From positions 1,860,001-1,924,000 of the forward strand of contig NZ_CP054020.1 in the NCBI RefSeq assembly GCF_013282625.1: a DNA stretch of 64,000 nucleotides. Reading direction: 5' to 3'. Numbering within the stretch: the stretch's first letter is position 1; each line of letters begins with the position of its first letter. The notes below the pieces were generated by a model. It was not told the DNA's origin and made no database searches. It saw only the letters and a list, made by a program, of their open reading frames with translations. The position numbers were made by a program, and so were the translations under genes. This document shows positions 9,834 to 19,518 of the stretch, one piece after another. The stretch comes from Thiomicrorhabdus xiamenensis (GTDB taxonomy: Bacteria; Pseudomonadota; Gammaproteobacteria; Thiomicrospirales; Thiomicrospiraceae).

Positions 9834-11009
9834 ATGTCAAATTCATGCATCCCTTTAAGTGATATATACCAGCAGAAGATCAACTTTATTATAGGATCAG
9901 GAGCTTCACATGGTTTGTTTCCTACACTATGGCTGCCATTAAAAGACTCTAATGATGAGACTAAAACTGAAACCTTAGAAACCCTTGCCACCAAATTAGA
10001 GCAAGGTGGGTGCAAAAATCATTTAACTTTACTCTTCATGTATTATTTTAGAAAAGTGATTGAGCCAGCAATAAATTTCAATCCTAATGATTTTTTGATT
10101 GATAACCCTTGTGAAAGGGATTCTTCCAGTGACGATTGTCTAAAAAGAAAAGTTTTAGATAATTATGAAACTTTTATAGACTCTATAGTCCGTCTTCTGC
10201 AGCAAAAAAGTGCTTTTAGTCGCCGATGCAATGTTTTTACTACCAACTATGATGGTTGTATTCCTTTCGTAGCTGATTATTTACTTAAAAAGAATTCTCT
10301 TGATTTTGTCTTAAATGATGGTGCAACGGGGTTTCTAGATAAAACATTATCTGCGAAAAATTTTAGTAATTATGTTTGCAGATCTGGAGTGTTTGGAAAA
10401 AACTCTACAGATATTCCGCAAATTAATTTAATTAATCTTCATGGTTCTGCGTATTGGAGAAAAAGTGCTGATGTTATTAAGGTCGATTATTCATCGCATG
10501 AGGCAGATGTTGTTATTCCAGAATCAGTAGGAACAAGTTTAGCTCAACTTGATTCAGTATTGAATGATGCAACAAAAAATACTCGTGATGTTTTAGCTAT
10601 AGATGTTCAACTATCCTCTCAAGAAATTGAATCGTTTTGGAACTCATACAATCAATTACCTATCGTTAACCCAACGAAGTGGAAATTTCATGAAACAGTG
10701 TTTGAAGAACACTATTATCAAATGCTTCGGCTTTTAAGTTACCAATTGGAAGAAGCGAACTCGGTACTCATCAGTTTTGCTTTTTCTTTCGCAGATGAAC
10801 ATATTCTTAACTTAGTAAAACGATCTCTATCAAATCCAAAGCTGAAAGTTTATATCTGTTGCTTTAATGATCAAGAGAAGGCCGTTATGCATGAGCGTTT
10901 TAAAGGGTATCGTAACGTAGAACTTATCGCTCTTGACGGAAAGGTGCTGGATTTTGATGCTTTCAATGAAACAGTTTTTAACGCTGATTTACTTCGAGAT
11001 GGTGAATAG
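9834..11009 (+). CDS. SIR2-like NAD-binding protein, probable defence effector
   Basis: 391-residue SIR2-family protein. Seen: the nucleotide-binding start FIIGSGASHG (residues about 15-24), the TTNYD motif with the catalytic-type Asn at N138, and NLHGS with the candidate catalytic His at H203. In bacterial defence systems such SIR2 domains deplete NAD+ on infection; applied here this is inference. It sits between hsdS and hsdR and directly abuts a HerA-type ATPase gene (stop TAG at 11007-11009, next ATG at 11010), the gene pair known as SIR2-HerA. An AGAG stretch precedes the ATG. No membrane segment is visible, so it should be cytoplasmic. Confidence 0.88.
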   Translation: MSNSCIPLSDIYQQKINFIIGSGASHGLFPTLWLPLKDSNDETKTETLETLATKLEQGGCKNHLTLLFMYYFRKVIEPAINFNPNDFLIDNPCERDSSSDDCLKRKVLDNYETFIDSIVRLLQQKSAFSRRCNVFTTNYDGCIPFVADYLLKKNSLDFVLNDGATGFLDKTLSAKNFSNYVCRSGVFGKNSTDIPQINLINLHGSAYWRKSADVIKVDYSSHEADVVIPESVGTSLAQLDSVLNDATKNTRDVLAIDVQLSSQEIESFWNSYNQLPIVNPTKWKFHETVFEEHYYQMLRLLSYQLEEANSVLISFAFSFADEHILNLVKRSLSNPKLKVYICCFNDQEKAVMHERFKGYRNVELIALDGKVLDFDAFNETVFNADLLRDGE

Positions 11010-12821
11010 ATGAGCATTGATGTAGGAGAAGTTATCGCTGTTAGAGGCACTCAAGTTACGTTGAGGATTTTTGAGGAATCCAGCTTAGAAACTTTGTTTT
11101 ATGAAGGCGACAAATACAAAGGCGTTTCAATAAGGGAATACCTGAGTATTAAACGTGGATTTCGCCAAATTGTTTGTATGGTCGAGGGAGAGTTCCTTGA
11201 TGAAAATCGTTTTGACAACGATGACAATAAAAAACAATACATTAGAAAGGTTGAAGTAAAGCCAATAGGTTATTTCGAGCAAAACAGCTTTTATGATGGT
11301 GTTAAGGTCATGCCAATGATTAAAGATAAGGCCTATTTGTTGAATGAAAAACAAGTTGGTCAAATTTTTAGTCAAGGAGCTGATGGAACCTTCAAAATTG
11401 GCAATATGTTAAAAGAGGATATTCCTGTCTTCCTTCCGTGGAGTAAAATTTTTAATAGTCATATAGGTATCTTTGGAAATACGGGAAGCGGAAAATCTAA
11501 TACTCTAACAAAACTGTATACGGAGTTATTTGATAGTTTCGAAGATGTAATCAAGGGTAAAAGTACTTTCTTACTAATCGACTTTAATGGCGAATATGTC
11601 GGCAACCAATTGATTAAAGATACTTCTAATAAAAAGTCTTATAAATTAAAGACACGAGATGACTCTGGTGACAAATTTCCACTGCCAAGTTCACAGATTT
11701 GGAACACAGAAATTCTTGCTCTGTTGTTTCAGGCTACTGCAAACACCCAAACTCCATTTTTAAACAGAGTTGTCGAGGGAAGAGAAAAATTTAAATCTAA
11801 TCCTGATAGCTTAGCAATTTATATAAAGAAAACATTCGAACATTGTTTTGTATCTACATCCCAAAATAACGATTCTCTTAACCAGTTGAAAGTTATAGCT
11901 AAGCATATTGGTGCAGAAGATCTCGAAGAGAAGTTAAGTAAAATCTTTTGGTATGACCAAGGTGGAAAATTTGCTTGTCATAAACCGCCACCTAGTACGT
12001 CTTGGGAGTTTTTTGATACACAAGATGGTTATGATGCAAACCTTAAACCTATAGTCGACACTATTGATGTTGAAGATATCTCTGTGTTTGATGAATTACT
12101 TGTCAGAATTAACTTGCAACTGTTACGGGATCTGAATAACGGATATATTCAATACGAGCACATTCAACCACTTTTAAAGCGGGTCGAGTCTGCCATGACT
12201 GACTTAATTAAGATATTCAACGTTTCGGATAATGCTGAGAGTCCTTTTAAGCTTTTGAATGTTATTTCCTTGAGAGATTGTAACCAAGCTACGAAGAAAA
12301 TAGTACCGTTATTACTTGCAAAAATGTTTTATCAAGAACATCGAAATTCCGTGACGAACCCAGTAGATAAAACACTTCATTTCATAATCGATGAAGCACA
12401 CAACATACTTTCCCAACAGTCCAATAGAGAGCATGAAAGCTGGAAGGATTATAGATTAGAAATGTTTGAGGAGATAATTAAAGAAGGTCGAAAATTTGGT
12501 ATGTTTTTAACTTTATCAAGCCAAAGACCAGCGGATATTTCTCCAACGATCATGTCTCAACTTCACAACTTTTTTATCCATAGGCTTGTAAATGACAAAG
12601 ATCTTTTTTTAATTGATAACACAATTAGTACCCTAGATCGTATGTCAAAAAGTTTAATTCCCAATCTTGCAAAAGGCAGTTGCGTTGTAACCGGAACAGC
12701 ATTTGACTTACCAATTGTAATGCAAGTTGATTACATTGAAAACAATGAGCATAGACCTGCTAGTGACGATGTAAACCTTCAAAAGCTGTGGTCTGAAAAC
12801 GTAGAGGTGGACTTTTTCTAA
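11010..12821 (+). CDS. herA: HerA/FtsK-type hexameric ATPase, partner of the SIR2 protein
   Basis: 603-residue DNA-translocase-like ATPase. It has an N-terminal beta-rich HAS-barrel-like region (residues 1-130), Walker A FGNTGSGKSN at about 155-164, Walker B FIIDEAHNIL at about 456-465, and the LSSQRPADISPTIMSQ arginine-finger/sensor stretch. HerA family ATPases form hexamers and in defence systems assemble with SIR2 or nuclease partners; that this one binds the upstream SIR2 protein is inferred from adjacency. The gene starts immediately after the SIR2 stop and its own TAA shares one base with the hsdR ATG (TAATG at 12819-12823), so all five genes of the operon are translationally linked. 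Confidence 0.9.
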   Translation: MSIDVGEVIAVRGTQVTLRIFEESSLETLFYEGDKYKGVSIREYLSIKRGFRQIVCMVEGEFLDENRFDNDDNKKQYIRKVEVKPIGYFEQNSFYDGVKVMPMIKDKAYLLNEKQVGQIFSQGADGTFKIGNMLKEDIPVFLPWSKIFNSHIGIFGNTGSGKSNTLTKLYTELFDSFEDVIKGKSTFLLIDFNGEYVGNQLIKDTSNKKSYKLKTRDDSGDKFPLPSSQIWNTEILALLFQATANTQTPFLNRVVEGREKFKSNPDSLAIYIKKTFEHCFVSTSQNNDSLNQLKVIAKHIGAEDLEEKLSKIFWYDQGGKFACHKPPPSTSWEFFDTQDGYDANLKPIVDTIDVEDISVFDELLVRINLQLLRDLNNGYIQYEHIQPLLKRVESAMTDLIKIFNVSDNAESPFKLLNVISLRDCNQATKKIVPLLLAKMFYQEHRNSVTNPVDKTLHFIIDEAHNILSQQSNREHESWKDYRLEMFEEIIKEGRKFGMFLTLSSQRPADISPTIMSQLHNFFIHRLVNDKDLFLIDNTISTLDRMSKSLIPNLAKGSCVVTGTAFDLPIVMQVDYIENNEHRPASDDVNLQKLWSENVEVDFF

Positions 12822-15800
12822 TGCTGATTAACGAAGATACTTTAGAACAAGCCACCCTCCAATGGTTCTCTGATCTTGGATATGAATACGTTTGTGGCTA
12901 TGACATTCAGCCTGACGGCCCTTCACCCGAGCGAGAAAGCTATCATCAAGTTTTATTGAATGAGCGTGTGCAAAAGTCGATGCGAGAGTTTAATTCGCAC
13001 TTGCCAGCACAGGCTTTAGAGCAAGCGTTTGATTTATTAATCGAACGCACTGCACAAGGTTTGGTGAATCGTAATGAGCAGGTCTATTACTGGTTGCGTG
13101 ATGGCATTCCGGTTGAGTATTCCAAAGACGATGAAGTGATTGGCGATAAGGTGCGCTTAATTGATTTTGAGAGTATCGACGCTAATGATTTCCTAGTGGT
13201 TAATCAGTTTAAGGTTAAAGACCTCGCCAAACCACGCAAGCCCGATATCGTACTTTTTGTAAACGGCATTCCATTGGTGGTGATTGAGCTGAAAAACCCC
13301 GCTGATGCCGACACCGATGTGTGGAAAGCTTTCGACCAGATCGAAACCTATAAAGACCAAATCCCATCCCTATTTGAAACCACACTGGCCAATATTATTT
13401 CTGACGGTTTAGAAGCGTTGATTGGTTCGTTGACTGCGTCTAAAGAACGCTATATGCCTTGGCGAGTGGTTAGGGATGAAAACGATATTCCAAAAGGACA
13501 ATGGGCGTTAGAAACACTAATCAAAGGCTTTTGTGACAAACACCGTTTGCTGGAATTTTTCCGCAACTATGTACTGTATTTAGGTAAAGAAAATCGCTTT
13601 AAAGTCATAGCTGCTTATCATCAGTTTCATGGGGTACGTGCGGCGGTGCGTAATGCGTTACTTGCAGTCAATCATAAAAATGATGGCAAAGTCGGTGTCT
13701 TCTGGCATACCCAAGGTTCGGGCAAGTCTTTTAGTGCCTTGTTCTTCTCAGCGATTACCATGACGCACCCAGAAATGTGCAATCCTACGATTTTAGTGGT
13801 GACTGACCGCAATGATTTAGATGGCCAGCTTTATCAAGATTTTGCCGCAGCAGAAAAGATTTTACGTGAAAAGCCGGTGCAAATTGACAGTCGTGATGAA
13901 GTGAAAGCAAAATTGATGAACCGCCCATCCGGCGGTGTTTTTTTTACTACTATTCAAAAGTTTGCGCCATCGGCGGATGAAAACACCTATCCCGTATTGT
14001 CGGACCGCAAAAACATTATTGTCATTACCGATGAATCTCACCGCTCGCAATATGGCCTGCGTGCCACGCTCGATCCCAAAACAGGGAAAATCAAATACGG
14101 CTATGCCAAATATTTGCGCGATGCGTTCCCGAATGCGTCTTTCCTTGGCTTTACCGGTACTCCGATTGATCAAGTGGATAAAGACACCCGCGCCGTGTTT
14201 GGGGATTATGTCTCGATTTACGACATAGAAGATGCCGTGAAAGATGGCGCAACGGTTCCACTGTATTATGAAAGTCGCATTATTGAACTGGATGCCGATG
14301 AAGATGTGCTGAAAAGCATTGATGAGGAAGTCGAATCGATTATTGATGATGACGATGTTAATGTGTCAAATCGTGCTAAATCGAAATGGGCTGCTCTGGA
14401 AGCCTTAGCCTCCGCTGCACCTCGTATTGAAAAACTAGCGGCTGACTTTGTTGAACACTTTGAAAGTCGTTGTGAAAAGCTAGACGGTAAAGCAATGATT
14501 GTGGGCATTAGCCGCAATGCCTGTGTTGATCTGTATGATGCAATTACCAAACTGCGTCCAGAGTGGCACAGTGACGATTTAAACAGTGGTGCGATTAAAG
14601 TCATTATGACCTCATCGGCGCAAGATGGCGCTAAACTTGCCAAGCATTCAACGTCTAAAACCGAAAAAGACACCCTTGCCAAACGTTTTAAAGACCCTGA
14701 AGACCCGCTACGCATTGTGATCGTGCGGGATATGTGGCTAACCGGCTTTGATTCGCCTTCTGTGCATACACTCTACATTGATAAGCCCATGAAAGGGGCA
14801 AACCTTATGCAGGCGATTGCTCGTGCCAACCGTGTGTTTAAAGACAAGCCTGGTGGTTTGGTCGTGGATTACATCGGCATTGCCAATGAGCTTAAAGAAG
14901 CGCTGATGAATTACACCAAATCTGATGGTAAAGGCAAACCGGTGGTGGATACCGCAGAAGCGGCGCAAAAGTTACTGGAAACGGTGGAACTCGCCAGAGA
15001 GATGTTGCATGGCTGTGATTACTCTGGCTTTGAAGATCCTAAAATAGCCATGAAGGTTTTACCACTGGCGATGGATCATATTTGTGGTGTAGATCCGGGC
15101 GAAGTCGGTGCTGAAGTCAGAACTACGGATAATCCAGGTGTTAAACAATATTTGGATATAGTCGCTGCTATGTCTAAAGCACAAGCTTTAGCCGGTGAGC
15201 ATGAAGATGTGTTGCACTTAAAGCCCGAAATCGCTTTTTTTCAAGCGGTTGGCTCAATGCTAAAAAAATTCACCAACACCAAAAAGAAAGTCTCTGATGA
15301 AAATCGGGATCATGCCCTCAAACAGCTTTTATCGCAATCAGTCTATGCGGGTGACGTGATTGATATTTACTCGAAGATTGGTATTGAAAACCCAGATATT
15401 TCGATTTTGGATGAGCGATTCCTTGATGAGGTCGCACACCTTGAGCAAAAGAACCTAGCGGTTGAGTTATTGGAAAAACTGCTTGCAGACAAAATTAAAG
15501 CACGAGGCAAGTTGTTTGTCGCTCAGGAGAAGAAATACTCCGAGTTGCTGGAACAATCCATTATCAAATACCGCAACCGAAGTATTGAAACCGCTCAAGT
15601 CATTGAAGAGATGATCGAGTTGGCCAAGAAATTCAATGACGCTATTGCCAAAGGTGATGAGCTAGGCCTAAACGATGATGAATACGCCTTCTATGATGCC
15701 CTAGAAAAGAACGAAGCCGCTGTAAGAGAGCTTGGAGATAAAACCCTGAAAAAGATAGCGTGTGAACTCACAGCTCTGCTTAAAAAAGAGTCTCGCGTCG

Positions 15801-15952
15801 ACTTTTCTAAAAAAGACAACATCCAAGCCAAGATGCGTAAATCCATCAAACGGCTGCTTCGCAAATACAAATACCCGCCAGACGGACAGCTTGAAGCGGT
15901 AGAGCGTGTGATGCAACAGGCCGTGGCTATTGAAGATAATTGGGTAGAATAA
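12821..15952 (+). CDS. hsdR: Type I restriction endonuclease subunit HsdR
   Basis: Motor and nuclease subunit of the type I enzyme. It is 1043 residues: a PD-(D/E)xK nuclease near residues 135-160 (KPDIVLF followed by VVIELKN), a superfamily 2 translocase with Walker A TQGSGKS (K302), a DEAD-like box as TDESHRSQYG, the FLGFTGTP motif, and the helicase C-terminal motif LMQAIARANR. The C-terminal 250 residues are helical and charged, as in HsdR subunits that dock on HsdM. All catalytic motifs are intact. It is last in the operon and overlaps herA by one base. No terminator hairpin was clear in the 100 bases after it. Confidence 0.96.
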   Translation: MLINEDTLEQATLQWFSDLGYEYVCGYDIQPDGPSPERESYHQVLLNERVQKSMREFNSHLPAQALEQAFDLLIERTAQGLVNRNEQVYYWLRDGIPVEYSKDDEVIGDKVRLIDFESIDANDFLVVNQFKVKDLAKPRKPDIVLFVNGIPLVVIELKNPADADTDVWKAFDQIETYKDQIPSLFETTLANIISDGLEALIGSLTASKERYMPWRVVRDENDIPKGQWALETLIKGFCDKHRLLEFFRNYVLYLGKENRFKVIAAYHQFHGVRAAVRNALLAVNHKNDGKVGVFWHTQGSGKSFSALFFSAITMTHPEMCNPTILVVTDRNDLDGQLYQDFAAAEKILREKPVQIDSRDEVKAKLMNRPSGGVFFTTIQKFAPSADENTYPVLSDRKNIIVITDESHRSQYGLRATLDPKTGKIKYGYAKYLRDAFPNASFLGFTGTPIDQVDKDTRAVFGDYVSIYDIEDAVKDGATVPLYYESRIIELDADEDVLKSIDEEVESIIDDDDVNVSNRAKSKWAALEALASAAPRIEKLAADFVEHFESRCEKLDGKAMIVGISRNACVDLYDAITKLRPEWHSDDLNSGAIKVIMTSSAQDGAKLAKHSTSKTEKDTLAKRFKDPEDPLRIVIVRDMWLTGFDSPSVHTLYIDKPMKGANLMQAIARANRVFKDKPGGLVVDYIGIANELKEALMNYTKSDGKGKPVVDTAEAAQKLLETVELAREMLHGCDYSGFEDPKIAMKVLPLAMDHICGVDPGEVGAEVRTTDNPGVKQYLDIVAAMSKAQALAGEHEDVLHLKPEIAFFQAVGSMLKKFTNTKKKVSDENRDHALKQLLSQSVYAGDVIDIYSKIGIENPDISILDERFLDEVAHLEQKNLAVELLEKLLADKIKARGKLFVAQEKKYSELLEQSIIKYRNRSIETAQVIEEMIELAKKFNDAIAKGDELGLNDDEYAFYDALEKNEAAVRELGDKTLKKIACELTALLKKESRVDFSKKDNIQAKMRKSIKRLLRKYKYPPDGQLEAVERVMQQAVAIEDNWVE

Positions 15953-16053
15953 CAATTAAGGGAAAAGAAAAGCCGTTAATACCCTAACACCTTGCCAAGT
16001 GAGCCACGAGCAACGGCAAGACTAACAAAGACTGAAAACCGGTCAAATATTTC

Positions 16054-16746
16054 TTACGCCGTCTGACCTAAACTTGAACCAAAATTCCTACAACCTCTCC
16101 CAAACTTTTTTGTCTCGGCTTTGAACAGATATGACAACCTATAGAATGCATCACCAATCTGCTCATCGGCGCTCGTATTGTTAAGATCAATATACTCCAC
16201 TGGTTTCTGGCAATACTTTGGGTTAGAGCATGCATGTACTAACCTTTGAGCAGGATAATACGGATACCCAATTGCATCTGCCCATGCTTTGGCTATTAAC
16301 TCATATAGATTGTCTCGCCCGCCAAACCGCCCTAAAGTCATATAAGCATCCTTATTTAAAAATAGCGCAAAATGATAATGAGGGCGTCCGGATGCCCTAC
16401 CATACTCCTTTACCCAAAGATAATTGACTTCGGTTTTATGAACCCTTTTTCCAGACCTTAACTTCTCAAGCTGATCCTGTTCTATGAACTCTTTAAGCCC
16501 TCTAGTAAACGAGTTAATCATTCCTTCATTAAAAGCATTGCCATAGTCCTGTGGAAAACGTAAATCAAATCGAAACATAGCGGTTCTGACTTGCCGGTTA
16601 ATTGCCCACAAAAATGATCTGAATCCCTCTTCAACATATTCTGCTATTAAAGCGCCTCTTTCCGACATGACAGGAAATGATTGGTATTTAGAATAAAGGT
16701 ACAAGCTTAAGTTTCTATTTGAAGGATGTTTAGGATAGTCAAACAT
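16054..16746 (-). CDS. Inovirus-Gp2/YagK-YfjJ domain protein, probable replication initiator
   Basis: 230-residue protein of the YagK/YfjJ C-terminal domain type, which is common in P4-like satellites, inovirus-like elements and E. coli prophages. Seen: MFRFDLRFP strand, YLWVKEYGRASGRPHYHFA with the Pro-His-Tyr-His pair typical of HUH-like metal sites, then LYELIAKAWADAIGY, and a C-terminal FGRGCRNFG. A Rep-like nicking or initiation role is suggested by the HUH-like motif but not shown; no Tyr nucleophile was assigned. It faces the hsdR gene and is divergent from the recombination operon. A TTGAG precedes the ATG at about -12. Confidence 0.8.
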   Translation of the reverse strand: MFDYPKHPSNRNLSLYLYSKYQSFPVMSERGALIAEYVEEGFRSFLWAINRQVRTAMFRFDLRFPQDYGNAFNEGMINSFTRGLKEFIEQDQLEKLRSGKRVHKTEVNYLWVKEYGRASGRPHYHFALFLNKDAYMTLGRFGGRDNLYELIAKAWADAIGYPYYPAQRLVHACSNPKYCQKPVEYIDLNNTSADEQIGDAFYRLSYLFKAETKKFGRGCRNFGSSLGQTA

Positions 16747-17104
16747 AATCGATACTCAACATTTTTAAAATAAACATTAGCTATCCAATATCGATGACTA
16801 GAACAGGCCTTGTTTCACATGCCTTTACAACCAATTTTTGATTAACCCCCCTTCTTTATTACTATACCGACAGGAAATACCCAAAATCCCCCAGTCATAT
16901 CGAGGAAATCGCCGAAAGTAATAACACTCTGGCAGTTAATAAATATCAGCTCATCATCGAATTTGATAGCCACTCATACAAGTTGAAAAATCCGTAATTT
17001 TTTACACGCCCCAAATACGATTCAAACCAATCTCAGGTACATACCACTCTCCTGAAGACGAAGCCGTTACTTCGTCAAACTTCTGCCATATCTAGGAGAA
17101 AGCT
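16747..17104. other. Divergent intergenic region with a possible gene remnant
   Basis: 358 bases between the YfjJ-like gene (minus) and the small zinc-ribbon gene (plus). A plus-strand frame is open from 16842 to a TAA at 16995-16997 and reads coding-like residues (for example HIEEIAESNN and YQLIIEFDSH) but has no ATG, GTG or TTG at a sensible place, so it may be a degraded gene. The end near 17093 holds the strong AGGAGA ribosome site of the next gene. Promoters for both flanking genes should be here but were not resolved. Confidence 0.35.
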
Positions 17105-17434
17105 ATGAACATTCATTGCCCTGCTTGCGGGTCAAAGCAAGTGATTACAAGAAACCTTGGCAAGAAGACTGCCGGAACGATTGGTATAGCCGGTGGTGCT
17201 TATGCAGGTTTTATCGGTGCAGCCAATGGTGCTCGTACTGGTGCCCATATAGGTGTTGTTAGCGGACCAGTAGGCTTAACGCTTGGGACGCTCGGTGGTT
17301 CAATTCTTGGCGCTCTTATCGGGGCTACATCAGGCGGTGTTACCGGAGCCAAGTTAGGTGAACGAATAGACAAAACGGTTCTGGATAACTTCCACTGCAA
17401 ACAATGTGGTCACAGCTTTTCTGAATCCGAATAG
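17105..17434 (+). CDS. Small zinc-ribbon/glycine-zipper membrane protein
   Basis: 109 residues. The N-terminus has CPAC and the C-terminus CKQC, together a split four-Cys zinc ribbon. Between them is a long Gly/Ala-rich stretch (residues about 24-90) with GxxxG spacing (for example GGSILGALIGATSGG), the hallmark of a glycine-zipper membrane domain. The zinc ribbon would bring both ends together on one side of the membrane. No family with known function is recognised. The start has a strong AGGAGA 7 bases upstream. It is the first gene of the plus-strand run leading to the YqaJ exonuclease, with a 37-base gap. The DUF726 protein of the same island also combines Cys motifs with a glycine-rich membrane segment. 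Confidence 0.75.
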   Translation: MNIHCPACGSKQVITRNLGKKTAGTIGIAGGAYAGFIGAANGARTGAHIGVVSGPVGLTLGTLGGSILGALIGATSGGVTGAKLGERIDKTVLDNFHCKQCGHSFSESE

Positions 17435-17471
17435 TGATCTATGCCTGAATAAACAAGATTGGAGAAATATC

Positions 17472-18509
17472 ATGAGTGAATTACACAACACTGTTACCAA
17501 CACTAACAATCACCCTAGTACAGATCAACACTCTGCTCGATCGTACGCACAGGCGAAACGAATGCTGGCAACTCGTAACCTGAGTCAAGACCAGTGGTTA
17601 AAAGCTCGGCTGAAAGGCATCGGCAGTTCGGATGCGTCCGCTGCGGTTGGCTTAAACCCATACAAATCCCAGCTTGAGCTTTGGATGGAGAAGACCGGAC
17701 GCATTACCCCTGAACAACCGAGTGAAGTTGAAGACAGCCCACTATTATGGGGAACGGTACTTGAACCGATTGTTGCAGAACATTATGCCAAACGCACTCA
17801 ACGTAAGGTACGTCGTGTAAATGCAATCCTCCAGCATAGTGAACATGAATGGATGCTTGCTAATCTGGATCGTGACATTGTCGGTGATGAAGAAGTACAG
17901 ATTCTGGAGTGCAAAACCGCCGGCATTCATTCTGCCAAGTTTTGGGAGAACGGGGTTCCAGAGTACATTCAATTACAGGTACAACACCAATTGGCCGTCA
18001 CTGGACAATTCGCTGCCGATGTCGCCGTACTGATTGGTGGTCAGAAGCTAGAGACCTACCGAGTAGAACGAGATGATGAGTTAATCAAACAGCTCATTAA
18101 ACTCGAAGCGCTGTTTTGGAAAAGAGTGGAAGATGACATCCCGCCGCCGGTTGATGCAAACAGCTCTTCAGCTCAGGCACTCCGGCTCCTCTACCCTCAC
18201 GATAATAATCAAACTCTTAATCTTGAAACAGATGAGGAAGCTAACCGGAGATTTAACACTCTTCTCTCAGTACGCGAGCAATTAACAATCCTGTCAAAAC
18301 AAGAAGCCTTGTTAAAACATCAATTACAAGAAACGATTGGTGAAAACAGCATCGCCTTATTTGAACAAGGAAAAATAACTTGGCGACAGTCCAAACCTAG
18401 CACTCAACTTGATACAAAACGCTTTAAACAAGAAGAGCCCAAACTCTATGAAAAATACTCCAAACCCAAACTTGGTACGAGACGTTTCTTAGTTCAAACC
18501 ACACACTAA
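17472..18509 (+). CDS. YqaJ-family viral recombinase exonuclease
   Basis: About 345 residues from the ATG at 17472, which has TTGGAGAAA 7 bases upstream; an ATG 66 bases earlier would overlap the previous gene and is unlikely. YqaJ enzymes are lambda-exonuclease-like 5'-3' nucleases that make 3' single-strand tails for annealing. Seen: GIGSSDASAAVGLNPY at the N-terminus, GTVLEPIVAEHYAKR, and the PD-(D/E)xK core ANLDRDIVGDEEVQILECKTA with catalytic Asp, Glu and Lys. The C-terminal third is helical. A terminator hairpin follows at 18529, but the next genes share the same strand and theme, so it may be only partial. It likely helps integration, repair or recombination of the element. Confidence 0.9.
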   Translation: MSELHNTVTNTNNHPSTDQHSARSYAQAKRMLATRNLSQDQWLKARLKGIGSSDASAAVGLNPYKSQLELWMEKTGRITPEQPSEVEDSPLLWGTVLEPIVAEHYAKRTQRKVRRVNAILQHSEHEWMLANLDRDIVGDEEVQILECKTAGIHSAKFWENGVPEYIQLQVQHQLAVTGQFAADVAVLIGGQKLETYRVERDDELIKQLIKLEALFWKRVEDDIPPPVDANSSSAQALRLLYPHDNNQTLNLETDEEANRRFNTLLSVREQLTILSKQEALLKHQLQETIGENSIALFEQGKITWRQSKPSTQLDTKRFKQEEPKLYEKYSKPKLGTRRFLVQTTH

Positions 18510-18528
18510 CCCCAGATAACACGAAATA

Positions 18529-18556
18529 AGCCCAGCCATCTCGCTGGGCTTTTTTA
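18529..18556 (+). terminator. Rho-independent terminator after the YqaJ gene
   Basis: Perfect 8-bp stem AGCCCAGC/GCTGGGCT (18529-18536 and 18543-18550) with a 6-base loop followed by a T run. It lies between the exonuclease gene and the next plus-strand gene and would cut or lower read-through into it. Confidence 0.8.
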
Positions 18557-18585
18557 TGCCCTTTTTCCAGTAAGGAGAACACATC

Positions 18586-19491
18586 ATGTTAAAAGGATTC
18601 GCTTTAACCCCACCAACCATCGGGCGGATATCCATTGGACAGATCATTGAGAAGAACGGTAAACGCTTACCTAAGAAAGATGATCAGTTCACGATCACCA
18701 GTCAGATTCAAACATCGGAGGGCTGGATCAAACATCCCCTAGATAAAGCTCTTCGCAGCCAATCAGCCAATGGAAAACTTCGTGAGATTCCAATACAGGT
18801 TCTGTTTAACCAGCCCGATCTAAACCTTCGTGCTGAATACTGTCTATTTGATCGACAAACGGCTAGACCAATCTGTACGGGTAACGGAGAAACTTGTCTT
18901 CGTCACACGCCAAATGGATTTGAATCATTGTCTTGCCCGAGCCCTGAACACTGTGAGTTTGCATCTGCTGGCTGTAAACCGTACGGACGCCTCAATGTAG
19001 TCATCACACCAGAACCGAATCACGATAAGGATCCAATAGGCAGCTTTGTCTTTCGTACAAGCGGCTTTAATTCCATTCGCACACTGGCATCTCGATTGAG
19101 CTACTTCCAAGCCTTATCAGGTAATCGTCTTGCCTGCTTACCACTGGCTTTAAAGATACGCGGTAAATCCACCCGACAGAGTTATGGACAGCCAATTTAC
19201 TACGTTGATCTGACTTTACGCGATGGTACTGACCTTGAATCGACTTTAGAACAGGCAATAAACCTTGAGCAGAAACGCTTGGAGATGGGCTTTGATCAAA
19301 GTGCTTTAGATGAAGCCGCTAAACGGGGTTTTGGTAATGGGTACTTTGAAGACGATGAAGACACCATCGAATCAGTGATTGAGGAATTCTATCCAGAAGC
19401 AGGTATTAACGCTCAATCAGTTTCAACGTCCTCTGCTAACTCGCTGACCGATCGCATGGATCAGCAGATACAACAACTAAACCGTCATTAA
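18586..19491 (+). CDS. Recombination-directionality-factor-like metal-binding protein
   Basis: 301 residues. It resembles proteins annotated in integrative elements as hydrolase or metal-binding protein and linked to the Gp3-like recombination directionality factor family. Seen: a conserved Cys cluster (CTGNGETCLRH, then SCPSPEHCEFA, then GCKPYGRL; residues about 107-136), which should bind zinc, followed by FRTSGFNSIRTLASRL. The C-terminal 60 residues are acidic and probably disordered. AAGGAG precedes the ATG. It sits between the YqaJ exonuclease and a DUF932 gene, an order seen in many mobile elements, so a role in the same recombination module is inferred; the exact function is unknown. 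Confidence 0.7.
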   Translation: MLKGFALTPPTIGRISIGQIIEKNGKRLPKKDDQFTITSQIQTSEGWIKHPLDKALRSQSANGKLREIPIQVLFNQPDLNLRAEYCLFDRQTARPICTGNGETCLRHTPNGFESLSCPSPEHCEFASAGCKPYGRLNVVITPEPNHDKDPIGSFVFRTSGFNSIRTLASRLSYFQALSGNRLACLPLALKIRGKSTRQSYGQPIYYVDLTLRDGTDLESTLEQAINLEQKRLEMGFDQSALDEAAKRGFGNGYFEDDEDTIESVIEEFYPEAGINAQSVSTSSANSLTDRMDQQIQQLNRH

Positions 19492-19518
19492 ACAACACTA
19501 ATTTATAGGAGATGCCTC

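Noticed and set aside
17406-17471. Upstream ATG of the YqaJ gene
   Set aside because: It overlaps the previous gene and adds 22 non-conserved residues; the ATG at 17472 has a good ribosome site.
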